Assembly (NCBI RefSeq): GCF_900107265.1 | Contig: NZ_FNPJ01000013.1 | Span: 1 to 54,716 of the forward strand | Direction: 5' to 3' | Source: Nitrosomonas sp. Nm33 | Lineage (GTDB): Bacteria > Pseudomonadota > Gammaproteobacteria > Burkholderiales > Nitrosomonadaceae | Length of the DNA stretch: 54,716 nucleotides | Shown here: positions 1 through 12,956 of the stretch, piece by piece | How positions within the stretch are numbered: position 1 is the stretch's first letter | How the letters are laid out: each line of letters begins with the position of its first letter | Position numbers and translations under genes: made by a program | Notes under the pieces: model-generated | The model's input: the letters and a program-made list of their open reading frames with translations, nothing else | Databases searched by the model: none | What the model was told of the DNA's origin: nothing

Positions 1-81
1 GCAACACGATACGACAAACTAAAGAGAAATTATGAAAGTATGGTTGCCATGGCATGCGGGTATCTGTGGCTACCTGTGTGA
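1..81 (+). pseudogene. C-terminal end of an IS5-family-like transposase (cut by window edge)
   Basis: Reading from base 1, an open frame of 26 codons ends at TGA 79-81. It gives a tail containing ATRYDKLKRNYESMVAMACG and ending LWLPV. The R-Y-D-K-x-x-x-N-Y/F pattern followed by a short hydrophobic end is typical of the extreme C-terminus of IS5-family DDE transposases. The rest lies outside the window, so it cannot be said whether the element is intact. No terminal inverted repeat is obvious just downstream. Family assignment rests on motif memory only. Confidence 0.6.
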
Positions 82-2689
<2,608 letters not shown>

Positions 2690-2814
2690 ATCGTTACAAT
2701 GTGTTTTATATATTCATTTATTCAGTTTATCTACCTAACCTTTCACAAACAATCAAATTATAAAAAATGATTGTTTGTCTAGATGTAAATAATTTAACAA
2801 CAATATTTGAGTGA

Positions 2815-4118
<1,304 letters not shown>

Positions 4119-4119
<1 letters not shown>

Positions 4120-4424
4120 TGAAGAAACTGGCTGTCACGCTTCTCGTACTGATCATTCTGGCGCAATATCCATTGTGGTTTGGCAAAGGAAGTTGGCTGA
4201 ATGTATTTGAAATAGACCAGCAAATTGCTATTCAGCGCCAAACTAATCAGAAATTACTAAATCGAAATACTGTTCTGGAAGCTGAAGTTAATGATCTCAA
4301 GAAAGGGCTCGATGCCATTGAAGAGCTTGTCCGGAATGAATTGGGCATGATACGGGGAGATGAGGTTTTTTTTCAAATCTTAGAGAGCAATGAAGAGAGC
4401 AGCTCACAAATAGGAAGACAATAG
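4119..4424 (+). CDS. ftsB: Cell division protein FtsB (septum formation initiator family)
   Basis: A bitopic inner-membrane protein of the divisome that bridges FtsL and FtsQ. The 101-aa product has a short N-terminus, one membrane segment (about residues 4-20), then a periplasmic coiled coil (about 30-70) rich in Q, N, L and E with NRNTVLEAEVNDLKKG. It ends in the ARNELGM-like element (VRNELGMIRGDEVFFQIL). Position directly behind eno with a one-base overlap is the standard arrangement in proteobacteria and supports the call. Confidence 0.93.
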
Positions 4425-4570
4425 AACGTGATTATTGGGATTATGATTGGTTATTCAGGAATGATCCCATCACGTGCCAGAAAACAAATAAGAGCATGTT
4501 TATCCTTTAATCAAAAGGACGCCACAGTAAGCATAACACGAGCTAAATAATCTATTAGTTAACTTTGACC

Positions 4571-4598
4571 AACTTATTAAAGTTATTGTTAATAAGTT
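4571..4598. other. 10-bp inverted repeat across the sdhA stop codon
   Basis: AACTTATTAA (4571-4580) and TTAATAAGTT (4589-4598) form a perfect hairpin with an 8-base loop, overlapping the sdhA stop. It is AU-rich and lacks a T-tract, so it is only a weak candidate for an end-of-operon structure between convergent ftsB and sdhA. Confidence 0.4.
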
Positions 4599-6352
4599 CT
4601 TGCTTTAGGCGGAAATGAGCTTACTGTCAAAGGCTTCAGCCGGACCGGTTTGTAGTCAATACGATGATTTTCCCTGAAAAATAAAGTGTGCTTGAGCCAT
4701 TTGTCATCGTTCCGCTCAGGAAAATCATCCCTGGCATGCGCACCACGACTTTCACGACGAGCTTCAGCTGATACTATGGTTGCCGTTGCAACTTCAATCA
4801 GATTATCGAGTTCTAATGCTTCAACTCGGGCAGTATTGAATATTTTACTTTTGTCCTTGATTTCCGTTTGCGCAACATGTTTGGCGATTTCACTGATTTT
4901 TTCTACCCCTTCCTTCAGCATGTCAGCAAAACGAAATACACCACAATATGTCTGCATGGTTTTTCGTAATAGATCACCTACTTGGGCAACACTCTCTCCG
5001 TCTTTCTGGTTATCCAAACGTGCCAATCTTGCGAGTGTCTTATCGGCAATGTCGGAAGGGAGTTGTTTGTATTGGGAATTTCGTTTCAAATCTTCAATAA
5101 TTTGATTACCTGCTGCTCGCCCAAAGACGATAAGGTCCAGTAACGAATTAGTGCCCAAACGATTTGCTCCATGCACAGAGACGCAAGCACACTCGCCTAT
5201 CGCGTAAAAGCCTGGCACAGCTTCTTCTGGCCCTGTTTTATAAGGCGCAACGACTTGACCGTAGAGATTAGTAGGAATCCCGCCCATCATATAATGAGCC
5301 GTCGGAACAACAGGGATAGGTTGTTCAATGGGATCTACATGCACAAACTTGATTGCTATCTCACGTATTCCGGGTAAGCGTGATTTGATCACCTCGGCAC
5401 CAAGATGATCGAGCTTCAATAAAAGGTGATCAGCATTTGGGCCAAAACCTCGGCCCTCTTTTATTTCGGTTGTCATAGCACGCGATACTACGTCGCGACT
5501 CGCCAGATCCTTGGCATGCGGTGCATAACGTTCCATGAAACGCTCACCGTCCTTATTGAGCAGATACCCCCCTTCCCCCCGCACGGCTTCACTAATCAGC
5601 ACCCCTACTCCATACAAACCAGTTGGATGAAACTGCCAAAATTCCATATCTTGCAGCGGGACGCCGGCACGCGCAGCCATAGCCAGACCATCACCCGTAT
5701 TAATAAAGGCATTCGTACTCGCCTGAAAAATGCGGCCAGCCCCGCCTGTGGCAAATAAAGTCGCCCTGGCTTGAAGAATCATGACCTCGCCAGTTTCCAT
5801 TTCCAGCGCGGTTACACCAAGTACATCACCTTGCTCATCCCGCAAGAGATCTAACGCCATCCACTCTACAAAAAACTGGGTGTTTGCACTCACATTACGC
5901 TGATAAAGTGTATGCAGCATGGCATGACCTGTGCGATCAGCCACTGCACAAGATCGTGTTGCCTGCGTCTCCCCAAAATTCCGTGAGTGCCCGCCAAAAG
6001 GACGCTGGTAAATTTTGCCATTCTCCAATCGATCAAATGGCATACCGTAATGTTCGAGCTCGTAAACAACCTCGGGAGCCTGCCGACACATGAATTCAAT
6101 TGCATCCTGATCACCGAGGTAATCAGATCCCTTTACGGTATCATACATATGCCAATGCCAATTATCCTCGGTGACATTACCCAGGGAGGCAGCAATACCG
6201 CCTTGTGCAGCAACTGTATGTGAACGAGTGGGGAAAACCTTAGATAGAACGGCTACTTTTAAACCAGCTTCTGATAATTGCAGCGCAGCCCGCATCCCTG
6301 CTCCGCCTGAACCAACAATCACCACATCAAATTTTCGTTTCGGGATGTTCAC
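4589..6352 (-). CDS. sdhA: Succinate dehydrogenase flavoprotein subunit
   Basis: Catalytic subunit of TCA-cycle complex II: oxidises succinate to fumarate with covalently bound FAD. The N-terminal dinucleotide fold [20 protein letters not shown] is followed by [10 protein letters not shown]; counted from the chosen start the flavin-linking His is residue 45. Later motifs include the substrate/FAD region HPTGLYG and [12 protein letters not shown] choose GTG at 6352 because a GGAG ribosome site lies 5 bases upstream, directly behind the sdhD stop, giving 587 aa, the usual length. The longer in-frame ATG at 6376 overlaps sdhD. Third gene of sdhC-sdhD-sdhA. No iron-sulphur subunit gene follows. 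Confidence 0.96.
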   Translation of the reverse strand: MNIPKRKFDVVIVGSGGAGMRAALQLSEAGLKVAVLSKVFPTRSHTVAAQGGIAASLGNVTEDNWHWHMYDTVKGSDYLGDQDAIEFMCRQAPEVVYELEHYGMPFDRLENGKIYQRPFGGHSRNFGETQATRSCAVADRTGHAMLHTLYQRNVSANTQFFVEWMALDLLRDEQGDVLGVTALEMETGEVMILQARATLFATGGAGRIFQASTNAFINTGDGLAMAARAGVPLQDMEFWQFHPTGLYGVGVLISEAVRGEGGYLLNKDGERFMERYAPHAKDLASRDVVSRAMTTEIKEGRGFGPNADHLLLKLDHLGAEVIKSRLPGIREIAIKFVHVDPIEQPIPVVPTAHYMMGGIPTNLYGQVVAPYKTGPEEAVPGFYAIGECACVSVHGANRLGTNSLLDLIVFGRAAGNQIIEDLKRNSQYKQLPSDIADKTLARLARLDNQKDGESVAQVGDLLRKTMQTYCGVFRFADMLKEGVEKISEIAKHVAQTEIKDKSKIFNTARVEALELDNLIEVATATIVSAEARRESRGAHARDDFPERNDDKWLKHTLFFRENHRIDYKPVRLKPLTVSSFPPKARTY

Positions 6353-6353
6353 G

Positions 6354-6707
6354 TTAACTCCACAGAATTTCAGCAAACCAGATAAGATAGAAAAACAAGG
6401 AAATGATAACTGCGATATGCAACGTTAGACGAATAATTGTGGCATGAATATAATCCATAAATACATTACGCATACCTACCCAAGCATGCCAACAAAGGCT
6501 TATAAAAAATAAAAAAGAAGCTATTCTCACCCACTGACTGGTAAATAGCGATTTCAACGCTGCATAATCAGAAATTGGATAGAAAGCGAACAGGAAGGCT
6601 AATAGTAATACATAAACTACCATCAATACTGCTGTAACGCGCTGGATTAACCAATCCCGCAAACCATAATGAGCGCCGCTTATAATACGATTCATATCTT
6701 TTACCAT
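6354..6707 (-). CDS. sdhD: Succinate dehydrogenase membrane anchor subunit
   Basis: Small three-helix anchor of complex II that, with SdhC, binds heme b and ubiquinone. The 117-aa product has membrane segments at about residues 23-43, 58-80 and 90-112. The second helix carries [15 protein letters not shown]: His74 is the expected heme ligand, and Asp85-Tyr86 matches the quinone-site D-Y pair known from this family. The start overlaps the sdhC end by 7 bases and the stop sits one base before the sdhA GTG, so the three genes are co-translated. Confidence 0.9.
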   Translation of the reverse strand: MVKDMNRIISGAHYGLRDWLIQRVTAVLMVVYVLLLAFLFAFYPISDYAALKSLFTSQWVRIASFLFFISLCWHAWVGMRNVFMDYIHATIIRLTLHIAVIISLFFYLIWFAEILWS

Positions 6708-7090
6708 AATAAAGCTCCCATCAGCACTGTCAGGATAAAACCCATTATGAATACAATCTTACTACTCAAACGCGCTTGTTCCAGGGAAATACCATAATGT
6801 AAATCCAGCGCCAGATAACGAATGCCTGCGCAAAAATGATGCATAAAAAACCATACTGGCAGTAATAAGGCCCATTTCACAAATGGATTAACCAGTATCA
6901 GTTGTAACTCAGTAAAACCCTCAGGCGAACCTAATAGCATTTGCAAGCTGCAAAGTAACAATGGAATACCCGGAAAAAACAATAATACACCGCTTATACG
7001 ATGCAGGATGGAAACCTGCGCTGGCAACGGCTGCTTAATCTTAAAGAGATTAAGATATTTTGGCCGCTTTCTCTGAAATTTTGTTTCCAT
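6701..7090 (-). CDS. sdhC: Succinate dehydrogenase cytochrome b556 subunit
   Basis: Large membrane anchor of complex II. The 129-aa product has the family motif SILHRISG (residues 27-34; Ser and Arg line the quinone pocket in characterised enzymes) and HHFCAGIRYLALD (84-96), whose first His aligns with the heme ligand. Three hydrophobic segments follow the normal spacing. It is the first gene of the sdhCDA transcript; the ribosome site before ATG 7090 is weak. About 130 bp separate it from the upstream pstS-like gene on the same strand. Confidence 0.92.
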   Translation of the reverse strand: METKFQRKRPKYLNLFKIKQPLPAQVSILHRISGVLLFFPGIPLLLCSLQMLLGSPEGFTELQLILVNPFVKWALLLPVWFFMHHFCAGIRYLALDLHYGISLEQARLSSKIVFIMGFILTVLMGALLW

Positions 7091-7222
7091 AGAATAAGTA
7101 ATGGACCATGTTGTTTTTAGATAATTGACAACACTAACAAATCTTTACAGATTTTAGTTTAATCTGTTATTCCGTGTCATACAATGCCAAATCATCATTT
7201 AAGATTTGTTCTGATGACTATC

Positions 7223-8242
7223 TTAATAATGCTCGAATTCCGTACGACCCTCGCGTCTGATCAAATCATCAATCGTAAGGCCGATTGCTGGCCTGCCATT
7301 AAATACAGTTCCCGATCTTTTATTATTGAAGTGCTCTAACATGGTTCGGTAGGCTGACGGTGGTAATGGGAAGGATTTGGCTTTTTTTACCTGAAGAAGA
7401 GCATTCTTCATATAAAACTCAACAAACTCTCTCACTTCAGGTTTCTCTGCTGCCTTGATACTTACATAAATAAAAATAGGACGGGATAGAGGTTGGTAAC
7501 TTCCGTTCTCAACTGTTTCAACAGATGGCAAAACACCACCATTACCGCTATCTATCGCAACGGCTTTAACTTTATCCTGATTCTCGATGTAATAGTGAAA
7601 ACCGAAGAAACCCAATCCATTCTTATTGTTTGCCACCCCCTCCACTAATACGTTGTCATCCTCGGATTCAACATAATCGCCACGGCTTAATTTTGACTTG
7701 CCAACGATAGCCTTGGTAAAGTAATCAAAAGTGCCAGATGCTGAATCAGCTCCAAAAAGTTTGAAATCTTCATTTGGCCATGCCGGGTTTATTTGGTTCC
7801 ATTTGGTAATTCTACCCTGGGCAATTGGTTCCCATATTTTCTTCAATTGTGCGACAGTCACGGTTGTACTCCAATTGTTATCCGGATTAACAGCCACGGT
7901 TATTGCATCAAAAGCAACGGGTATCTCTACGAATTTCACGCGGGAATTTTTGCACTCTGCCATTTCATTTTCCAGGATAGGGCGGGAAGCATTCACGATA
8001 TCTATTTCACCGCGGCAGAATTTGTTGAAGCCGTCACCGCTACTAGAGATATTAACCATCACTTTGACAACATCTTTCTTAGCTACCTGAAAATTCTTTG
8101 CTACCGCTTTGGTAATGGGATAAACGGTGCTGGAGCCATCTATTTTGATAATTGACTGAGCACTTACAATATCGGCAGCACCGATTAAAGCACTCATTAA
8201 GATAAGCATACTCAGCACCTTAAGAGTGTGTACTTGTAACAT
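7223..8242 (-). CDS. PstS-family phosphate-binding protein (paralogue 1)
   Basis: Periplasmic substrate-binding protein of the high-affinity phosphate ABC transporter family. The signal peptide is about residues 1-28 (cleavage after VSAQ-like sequence). The mature part opens IIKIDGSSTVYPITKAVA, the PstS signature in which Ser/Thr residues bind the anion; FGADSASGTFDYF is the second anion-contact loop. 339 aa. An AAGGAGG site lies 5 bases before ATG 8242. It is last of the pstS-porin-pstS group on the minus strand, and no pstC/A/B permease genes are nearby, so it must work with a permease elsewhere or as a scavenging/binding protein. Confidence 0.9.
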   Translation of the reverse strand: MLQVHTLKVLSMLILMSALIGAADIVSAQSIIKIDGSSTVYPITKAVAKNFQVAKKDVVKVMVNISSSGDGFNKFCRGEIDIVNASRPILENEMAECKNSRVKFVEIPVAFDAITVAVNPDNNWSTTVTVAQLKKIWEPIAQGRITKWNQINPAWPNEDFKLFGADSASGTFDYFTKAIVGKSKLSRGDYVESEDDNVLVEGVANNKNGLGFFGFHYYIENQDKVKAVAIDSGNGGVLPSVETVENGSYQPLSRPIFIYVSIKAAEKPEVREFVEFYMKNALLQVKKAKSFPLPPSAYRTMLEHFNNKRSGTVFNGRPAIGLTIDDLIRREGRTEFEHY

Positions 8243-8356
8243 TTTATCCTCCTTTGTTTGAGATACCGCTTAGAGTAGCTTACCTTAGAGCAGTTTCGGT
8301 ACTATGTGTATAAGAATGTTAATACATATTTCTAGACTTTGATCATATCCGCTTGT

Positions 8357-8372
8357 TTCTGATCGATCAGAA
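8357..8372. promoter_or_regulatory. 16-bp palindrome, possible operator upstream of pstS-like gene
   Basis: TTCTGATCGATCAGAA is perfectly self-complementary and lies about 115 bp upstream of the pstS-like start at 8242. A related half (ATCAGAAAC sense) occurs near 8395. This is the size and symmetry of a dimeric repressor site, but no regulator can be named. Confidence 0.3.
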
Positions 8373-8543
8373 CATAAATTACTATACTCTTCATCAATCA
8401 GAAACTGGTTTTTTTAAATAAATGCGAATAAGTGCGATATAGTTTTGGAAACATTAGAGTTTATATATATCATCACTATTACCAGCTCACTGCACAATAA
8501 ATTGCCGGTTTAGATTCAGAACACTCCTATTCCTCATTACACT

Positions 8544-8578
8544 GCCGAGAATTCAGGAAATAGCCCTCTATTCTCGGC
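8544..8578 (-). terminator. Hairpin after the porin gene
   Basis: GCCGAGAAT (8544-8552) pairs with ATTCTCGGC (8570-8578) around a 17-base loop, about 40 bp downstream of the porin stop. There is no T-run after the stem, so this may be an mRNA-stabilising or factor-dependent structure rather than a classical terminator. Confidence 0.4.
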
Positions 8579-8617
8579 GTGTGGAAAACCTTAACATCTT
8601 GTTTTCTTTACACTCGG

Positions 8618-10336
8618 TTAAAAATCGACTGTAATCTGTGATAGGAATGCTGCAAAACCACCATTATCCCATCCGTGGGTTCGTGCGCCTGCACCACCGG
8701 AGTAGCCTCGAGTATTTGTAGTTGGAGTTCCAGATGTGTCGATATCTAGCAAATAGACCATATTGTTCTGAAATTTGACATTCGAATGAGGATACCAATT
8801 TAAGGCAAATCTGAACATTGAAGCTCGACCACCTCTAATTACACCCGAGTTCATGTCAATAAAATCATAGCCAGCAGCGACCTCCCACGCACCCAAGCCT
8901 GAAAGATTCCAGTGAAATGGTTTCTTGGGCTTAATCCGGTTTGCTGCACCGTTTCTGACATGGTAAGCTTTGGATTCACCGGTCAGGAAATAGCTTACAA
9001 AACCGTAGTAGCCAGTCAAATGCTCATTGTCATAACCGACACCATTGATATTGGTACGTAAAAATTCAGCTTGAGCGGAAAAAGGGCCATAAACTAACCA
9101 GGATTCTGCCCCATAGCGATCGAAACTGGTGATCTGGCGGCGATTTGGATCGGTTAGTGCACCATTACTCAGGTTTCCAGTATTCAGAACACTGGTACGA
9201 TCTACGTTTGTTCCAAGGAATCCAACAAATGACATACCGCCGCCGCTAGTTGATCCCTCTCCAACCATAGTGCCGTCAGCTCGGAACTGCGTATTGACCG
9301 TAGTGTGTCCTGCAGAGATACCTACGTGCAAGAATTTGGTGTCATCTTCCATCCACGGCCTGCCTGTTATACGACCGATAGCTGTCCAGCCGGTGTCACC
9401 AGAGCCATTATTGCGGTTCTGATTACCGTTGGCGTTAACCGAGGTATTAGCCGAATTCCCCGCACCAATAGGTTCTGTTTGAAAAGCGATCCCAGTCTGC
9501 CAGCGCGGAACCGCATAATTGACACCAATACCAGTTTTATACACATTAGGATTATCAATGAAAGCGTTAACTGCCATATGGCGTTCAATAAAAGTTAAAA
9601 AACGGTTACTGGCAGCTTCTTCCAAGCTGAACGGTTCTTTGAATGAACCAATTTTGTATGACAATGCATCGGTGTGATTAAATCGTACGAAGGCATCAGT
9701 AATCCCGGCTGCTACCGTGCCATTGCCACGGCTAAAATCGTACTCCAATTTATAATCCCATACTTTAAAGAAAGTACCTTCAACACCAAGACGTGCACGG
9801 CGGATAGTTGCGCCACTATTCAATTCATTGGGTGTATTGCTACCAATAGGAGGATTGGGTTCATTGATAAAATTGTATTCTGCAGCAGGCTGGATACGTC
9901 CATTTACTGCAAATGAGAAATTACCGTCCTTGGTTTTAAAATGCAAACCTCGATCATCAAAATCCATGTGAACTTTCTCGGCTTCCTTGACACGTTCCTC
10001 GAGTACTGAGATTTGGTTAGAAAGACGCTCAGTCGTAGCTTTATCCGCCACTTCCGTCGTTTGGTCCTTACGGGCTGGAGCTAATTCAGCCGACTCAGTT
10101 TTTCTCGATGGTTCTGCTGAAGTCTGCGATGGTGCTGATAGTACTTTCGGTGTTTCTGTTTTTGGAGGTATATCCTCAGCTTTTACGAAAGTACCTAAAA
10201 GTACCCGGCCAGGTCCTGGCTCAGCAAAAATTTGCTTGGTCTCGGTATCAACATAAAGCTCCAACGCAATTGCATCTGAAATAACTCCGGCACTCAAAGC
10301 AAAAGAGAATGCTAGAGCATGTTTGAATATTTTCAT
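8618..10336 (-). CDS. OprO/OprP-family phosphate-selective porin
   Basis: Outer-membrane 16-strand barrel of the phosphate/polyphosphate-selective porin family. The 572-aa product has a signal peptide (about 1-24, ending AIA-LE). A periplasmic N-terminal extension with a P/E/T-rich linker and a short coiled coil (ISVLEERVKEAEKV, about 108-121) follows. The barrel shows alternating strands such as RRARLGVEGTFFKVWDYKLE, and the terminal residue is Phe (QITVDF), the BAM recognition signal. The coiled-coil stalk suggests trimerisation or peptidoglycan contact. Tandem Pho boxes lie 50-90 bp upstream and PstS-like genes flank it on both sides, supporting phosphate or another phosphorus compound as solute. 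Confidence 0.88.
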   Translation of the reverse strand: MKIFKHALAFSFALSAGVISDAIALELYVDTETKQIFAEPGPGRVLLGTFVKAEDIPPKTETPKVLSAPSQTSAEPSRKTESAELAPARKDQTTEVADKATTERLSNQISVLEERVKEAEKVHMDFDDRGLHFKTKDGNFSFAVNGRIQPAAEYNFINEPNPPIGSNTPNELNSGATIRRARLGVEGTFFKVWDYKLEYDFSRGNGTVAAGITDAFVRFNHTDALSYKIGSFKEPFSLEEAASNRFLTFIERHMAVNAFIDNPNVYKTGIGVNYAVPRWQTGIAFQTEPIGAGNSANTSVNANGNQNRNNGSGDTGWTAIGRITGRPWMEDDTKFLHVGISAGHTTVNTQFRADGTMVGEGSTSGGGMSFVGFLGTNVDRTSVLNTGNLSNGALTDPNRRQITSFDRYGAESWLVYGPFSAQAEFLRTNINGVGYDNEHLTGYYGFVSYFLTGESKAYHVRNGAANRIKPKKPFHWNLSGLGAWEVAAGYDFIDMNSGVIRGGRASMFRFALNWYPHSNVKFQNNMVYLLDIDTSGTPTTNTRGYSGGAGARTHGWDNGGFAAFLSQITVDF

Positions 10337-10386
10337 GTTCTGTCCTTAATGAGATGTCCTTAAGGGCAGCATGGTAATAAAATAGT

Positions 10387-10423
10387 ATTACAGTTTTATG
10401 ACATTATTACAATTTCATGACAT
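10387..10423 (-). promoter_or_regulatory. Tandem Pho boxes upstream of the porin gene
   Basis: On the minus strand two 18-bp sites occur back to back: ATGTCATGAAATTGTAAT (10423-10406) and ATGTCATAAAACTGTAAT (10404-10387). Each has the 7-bp repeat, 4-bp AT spacer, 7-bp repeat layout of PhoB sites (consensus CTGTCAT-AAAT-CTGTCAC). A third half site, ATGTCAT, sits at 10432-10426. They lie 50-90 bp upstream of the porin start, suitable for PhoB activation under phosphate limitation. Confidence 0.75.
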
Positions 10424-10645
10424 ATATGACATTTCTTTAATGAGGCTTAGCAAGTCAGTAAAATTGCTAGAATCTAAAGAATTGAAAATTCGTTCTCAAT
10501 GAAGAGAATTCAACTGGAAAGATAAAATAGGCTAGAGGAGATCGGAATAAAGGTGTGACCTGGATATAGTACAAATCACACGGAGGATAGTGCCTGAGAA
10601 AACAAGCTTTTAAGCCCTGCTATCGACAATTGAGAAACTAATCAA

Positions 10646-10674
10646 AATAGCCTCCGGCTTTGCCGGAGGCTATT
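10646..10674 (-). terminator. Rho-independent terminator of the second pstS-like gene
   Basis: AATAGCCTCCGGC, loop of three, GCCGGAGGCTATT: a perfect 13-bp stem that on the minus strand continues into TTG/ATT. It starts 5 bp after the stop codon of the pstS-like gene (10679) and separates it from the Pho-box-controlled porin. Confidence 0.85.
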
Positions 10675-10678
10675 TATT

Positions 10679-11680
10679 CTATAATCGTCTTTCTAGTTTT
10701 ACCACTTCATCAATTCTGAGATCTAATTTGCTCTCGCCACCAAAAACGGTACCCACTTTTCTTTGCTTAAGGTGATCCAGGTTCAACTGATAAACCTCTG
10801 CCGGCAGAGGAAAGTATTTGACTTCTTTTACAAGAGCAGGTGCATTTTTCATGTAAAAATCTACCAATTCATTCACTTCAGACTTATCTGCTGCCTTGGC
10901 GTTTACATAGATAAAGATTGGGCGGGATAAAGGTTGATAGCTTCCATTTTCTACTGTTTCTGCTGAAGGAATAACACCACCCTTACCATTATCTATCGCA
11001 GCAGCATTTACTTTCTTCTTGTTCTCAGTGTAATAAGCAAAACCAAAGAAACCAAGACTGTACTTATCAGTAGCTATACCTTGTACGAGCACGTTATCAT
11101 CTTCAGAAGCAGTAAAATCACCACGACTCGATTTTGCCTTGCCAACAATTGCTTCTGTAAAATAATCGAATGTACCAGAATCCGCACCTGCGCCAAATAA
11201 CTTGATTTTCTCATTAGGCCATGCTGGATTAACTTGATTCCACTTGGTTATTTTCCCCTGTGCCGATGGCTCCCATATCTTTTTCAACTCGGCAACTGTT
11301 ATCGTTTTGCTCCATGTATTATGGGGATTAATTGCTACTGTTAAGGCATCAAACGCAATGGGCATTTCTATATACTGAACACCCGCTGCTTTGCAAGCTT
11401 CCATTTCAGAATGCTGGATCGGTCTCGAAGCATTGACGATATGAATTTCTCCTCGACAAAATTTCTTAAAACCACCCCCTGTCCCCGATATTCCTACTGT
11501 TACCCGAACCCCGCCTTTTTTAGCTTTCTGAAAATCTTCCGCAACCGCTTCTGTAATGGGATAAACAGTACTAGAGCCATCAATCGTTACAGTTGGATTG
11601 GCATTGACTTGACCATTCATAGTAATCGCCATAGTTAAGACTATAACGAAAGGGGTAATTTTGAGTATATGTGATTTCAA
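10679..11680 (-). CDS. PstS-family phosphate-binding protein (paralogue 2)
   Basis: Second periplasmic phosphate-binding protein of the group, clearly paralogous to the gene at 7223-8242: the same opening VTIDGSSTVYPITEAVAEDF and the loop FGAGADSGTFDYFTEAIVG. I start at TTG 11680 (LKSHILKITPF, a good signal peptide, cut near NANP): a strong GGAGG lies 8 bases upstream. The in-frame ATG at 11695 overlaps that ribosome site and would put acidic residues before the signal peptide. 333 aa. It has its own terminator and a weak Pho-box-like site upstream at 11769-11786, so it is probably its own transcription unit under phosphate control. Confidence 0.9.
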   Translation of the reverse strand: MKSHILKITPFVIVLTMAITMNGQVNANPTVTIDGSSTVYPITEAVAEDFQKAKKGGVRVTVGISGTGGGFKKFCRGEIHIVNASRPIQHSEMEACKAAGVQYIEMPIAFDALTVAINPHNTWSKTITVAELKKIWEPSAQGKITKWNQVNPAWPNEKIKLFGAGADSGTFDYFTEAIVGKAKSSRGDFTASEDDNVLVQGIATDKYSLGFFGFAYYTENKKKVNAAAIDNGKGGVIPSAETVENGSYQPLSRPIFIYVNAKAADKSEVNELVDFYMKNAPALVKEVKYFPLPAEVYQLNLDHLKQRKVGTVFGGESKLDLRIDEVVKLERRL

Positions 11681-11768
11681 AGTGAATTCCTCCATACGTA
11701 ATTAGCTCTACAAATTAATGACATCGCCTGGGCAAAATTAAATGAGTAACGAATACTAGTTGATGAAT

Positions 11769-11786
11769 ATTGCAGAATTGTGACAA
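11769..11786 (-). promoter_or_regulatory. Possible Pho box upstream of the second pstS-like gene
   Basis: Minus-strand TTGTCACAATTCTGCAAT keeps the 7-4-7 spacing of a PhoB site, with a good first half and a weaker second half, about 90 bp upstream of the TTG start at 11680. Supported mainly by the stronger boxes of the neighbouring porin. Confidence 0.4.
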
Positions 11787-11836
11787 GCTACTCTAAAGCT
11801 TAATTTATTTATTAGATTGTTCAATCGAAGGAAGTT

Positions 11837-11939
11837 ATTCCATTTTCAAATCAAAAATGGCGCGGAAGCAAGCCGAAAACAGTATAAATAATACGGAAAG
11901 GGGAAGCCGGCAAAATCAGATTTGATTGAACAATGGAAT
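11837..11939. repeat. 103-bp dispersed repeat, diverged copy 2
   Basis: Same length and ends as copy 1 (ATTCCATTTTCAAATCAAA ... ATGGAAT) but with more substitutions inside; the AACAGTATAAATAATACGG core is kept. It lies between the trpC 3' end and the pstS-like promoter region. Confidence 0.75.
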
Positions 11940-12053
11940 GAGTTCAGCTCTCACCTTCACAAATCACTATCCGGCAGAGTGCGCCGACAAAATAGTATGT
12001 TGCTCACATTCTTGATCGGCACAAAACATGTGAACCACTTATGCAAACCTGGC

Positions 12054-12947
12054 TTAGAAAAACAGGCGTTCCAACTCTACTCCGGGATCGTCCGCGCGCA
12101 TGAATGTTTCCCCTACTAAAAATGTATTCACCTGATGCGCCTGCATCAAAGTGACATCATCACGTGTTTTGATACCACTCTCAGTAACGACAATTTTCTC
12201 CGCTGAAATTTGTTCTAGCAGCTGCAAGGTCGTATCCAGGTGTGTCTCAAAAGTACGTAAATTGCGATTGTTAATACCAATCAGCGGTGTGGACAGTTGC
12301 AAGGCAAGCTCGAGTTCGTCTGCATCGTGCACTTCAACCAGTACCGCCATACCAAGTGAATGCGCAAGAAACTCAAGTTGACGCATGCGTGCAAGTGGAT
12401 CGGCTGCATGCTTTTCATTAGGATAAGGAAACAGCAGAAAAGCGGAAACAATCAGCAAAATACAATCCGCACCCATGGCACGGGATTCGAATACCTGATA
12501 ATCATCCAAAATGAAATCTTTGCGCAACACCGGTAGCTCACAGGCCGTACGCGCCTGTTTGAGATAATCTGTGCTCCCCATGAAGAATTGTCTATCTGTC
12601 AAAATGGACAGGCAAGCAGCGCCATGCCTGGCATAACTTGCCGCAATCTCCGCCGGATCAAACCCCTCGATCTCAGTGCCAAGTGTATTTCCCATGGTCA
12701 AGTCAGACGACGTCATCGCTGACTTGACCCGTCCACGCAACAATCCTTTGCTCGGACTCGCCTGTTTTATTTCAGCGATCACAGCAGGTAATCCCTGATC
12801 AATTTTGGTGCGAATAGCGCCAACAAAATCACGCGGTGCAGTCGCTGCTTGAGACTCTGTCTCCATCGCCGCTAACGGCTTTGATGCTCTGGCAGCGGCT
12901 ATTTCCTGAACTTTAACGGTAAGAATTTTATTCAGAATATCAGACAT
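12054..12947 (-). CDS. trpC: Indole-3-glycerol-phosphate synthase with an in-frame insertion
   Basis: Closes the indole ring in tryptophan synthesis; single-domain TIM barrel. Conserved elements are [10 protein letters not shown] (catalytic Glu and Lys), [39 protein letters not shown] and VTESGI. At 297 aa it is about 30-35 residues longer than usual. The excess sits after SPSKGLLRG, where about 22 residues ([13 protein letters not shown] onward) precede the expected [15 protein letters not shown], and after CILLIVSA, where [18 protein letters not shown] replaces a shorter loop. The first insertion is encoded by a near-perfect DNA palindrome (12696-12729). All catalytic motifs remain and the frame is open, so the enzyme is probably functional. 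Last gene of trpGDC. Confidence 0.93.
   Translation of the reverse strand: MSDILNKILTVKVQEIAAARASKPLAAMETESQAATAPRDFVGAIRTKIDQGLPAVIAEIKQASPSKGLLRGRVKSAMTSSDLTMGNTLGTEIEGFDPAEIAASYARHGAACLSILTDRQFFMGSTDYLKQARTACELPVLRKDFILDDYQVFESRAMGADCILLIVSAFLLFPYPNEKHAADPLARMRQLEFLAHSLGMAVLVEVHDADELELALQLSTPLIGINNRNLRTFETHLDTTLQLLEQISAEKIVVTESGIKTRDDVTLMQAHQVNTFLVGETFMRADDPGVELERLFF
12696..12729. repeat. Palindromic insertion inside trpC
   Basis: GGTCAAGTCAG (12696-12706) and CTGACTTGACC (12719-12729) are a perfect 11-bp inverted repeat around a 12-base centre. They lie exactly where the protein has extra residues compared with the family. The layout recalls small palindromic elements that insert in frame into genes (as known in Rickettsia). 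Confidence 0.6.
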
Positions 12948-12956
12948 GCTTGAATC

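Larger units (their letters stand above)
8243..8617. other. Intergenic region between porin and pstS-like gene
   Basis: No gene seen. It contains a perfect 16-bp palindrome at 8357-8372 and a 9-bp-stem hairpin (8544-8578) just past the porin stop. Confidence 0.5.
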
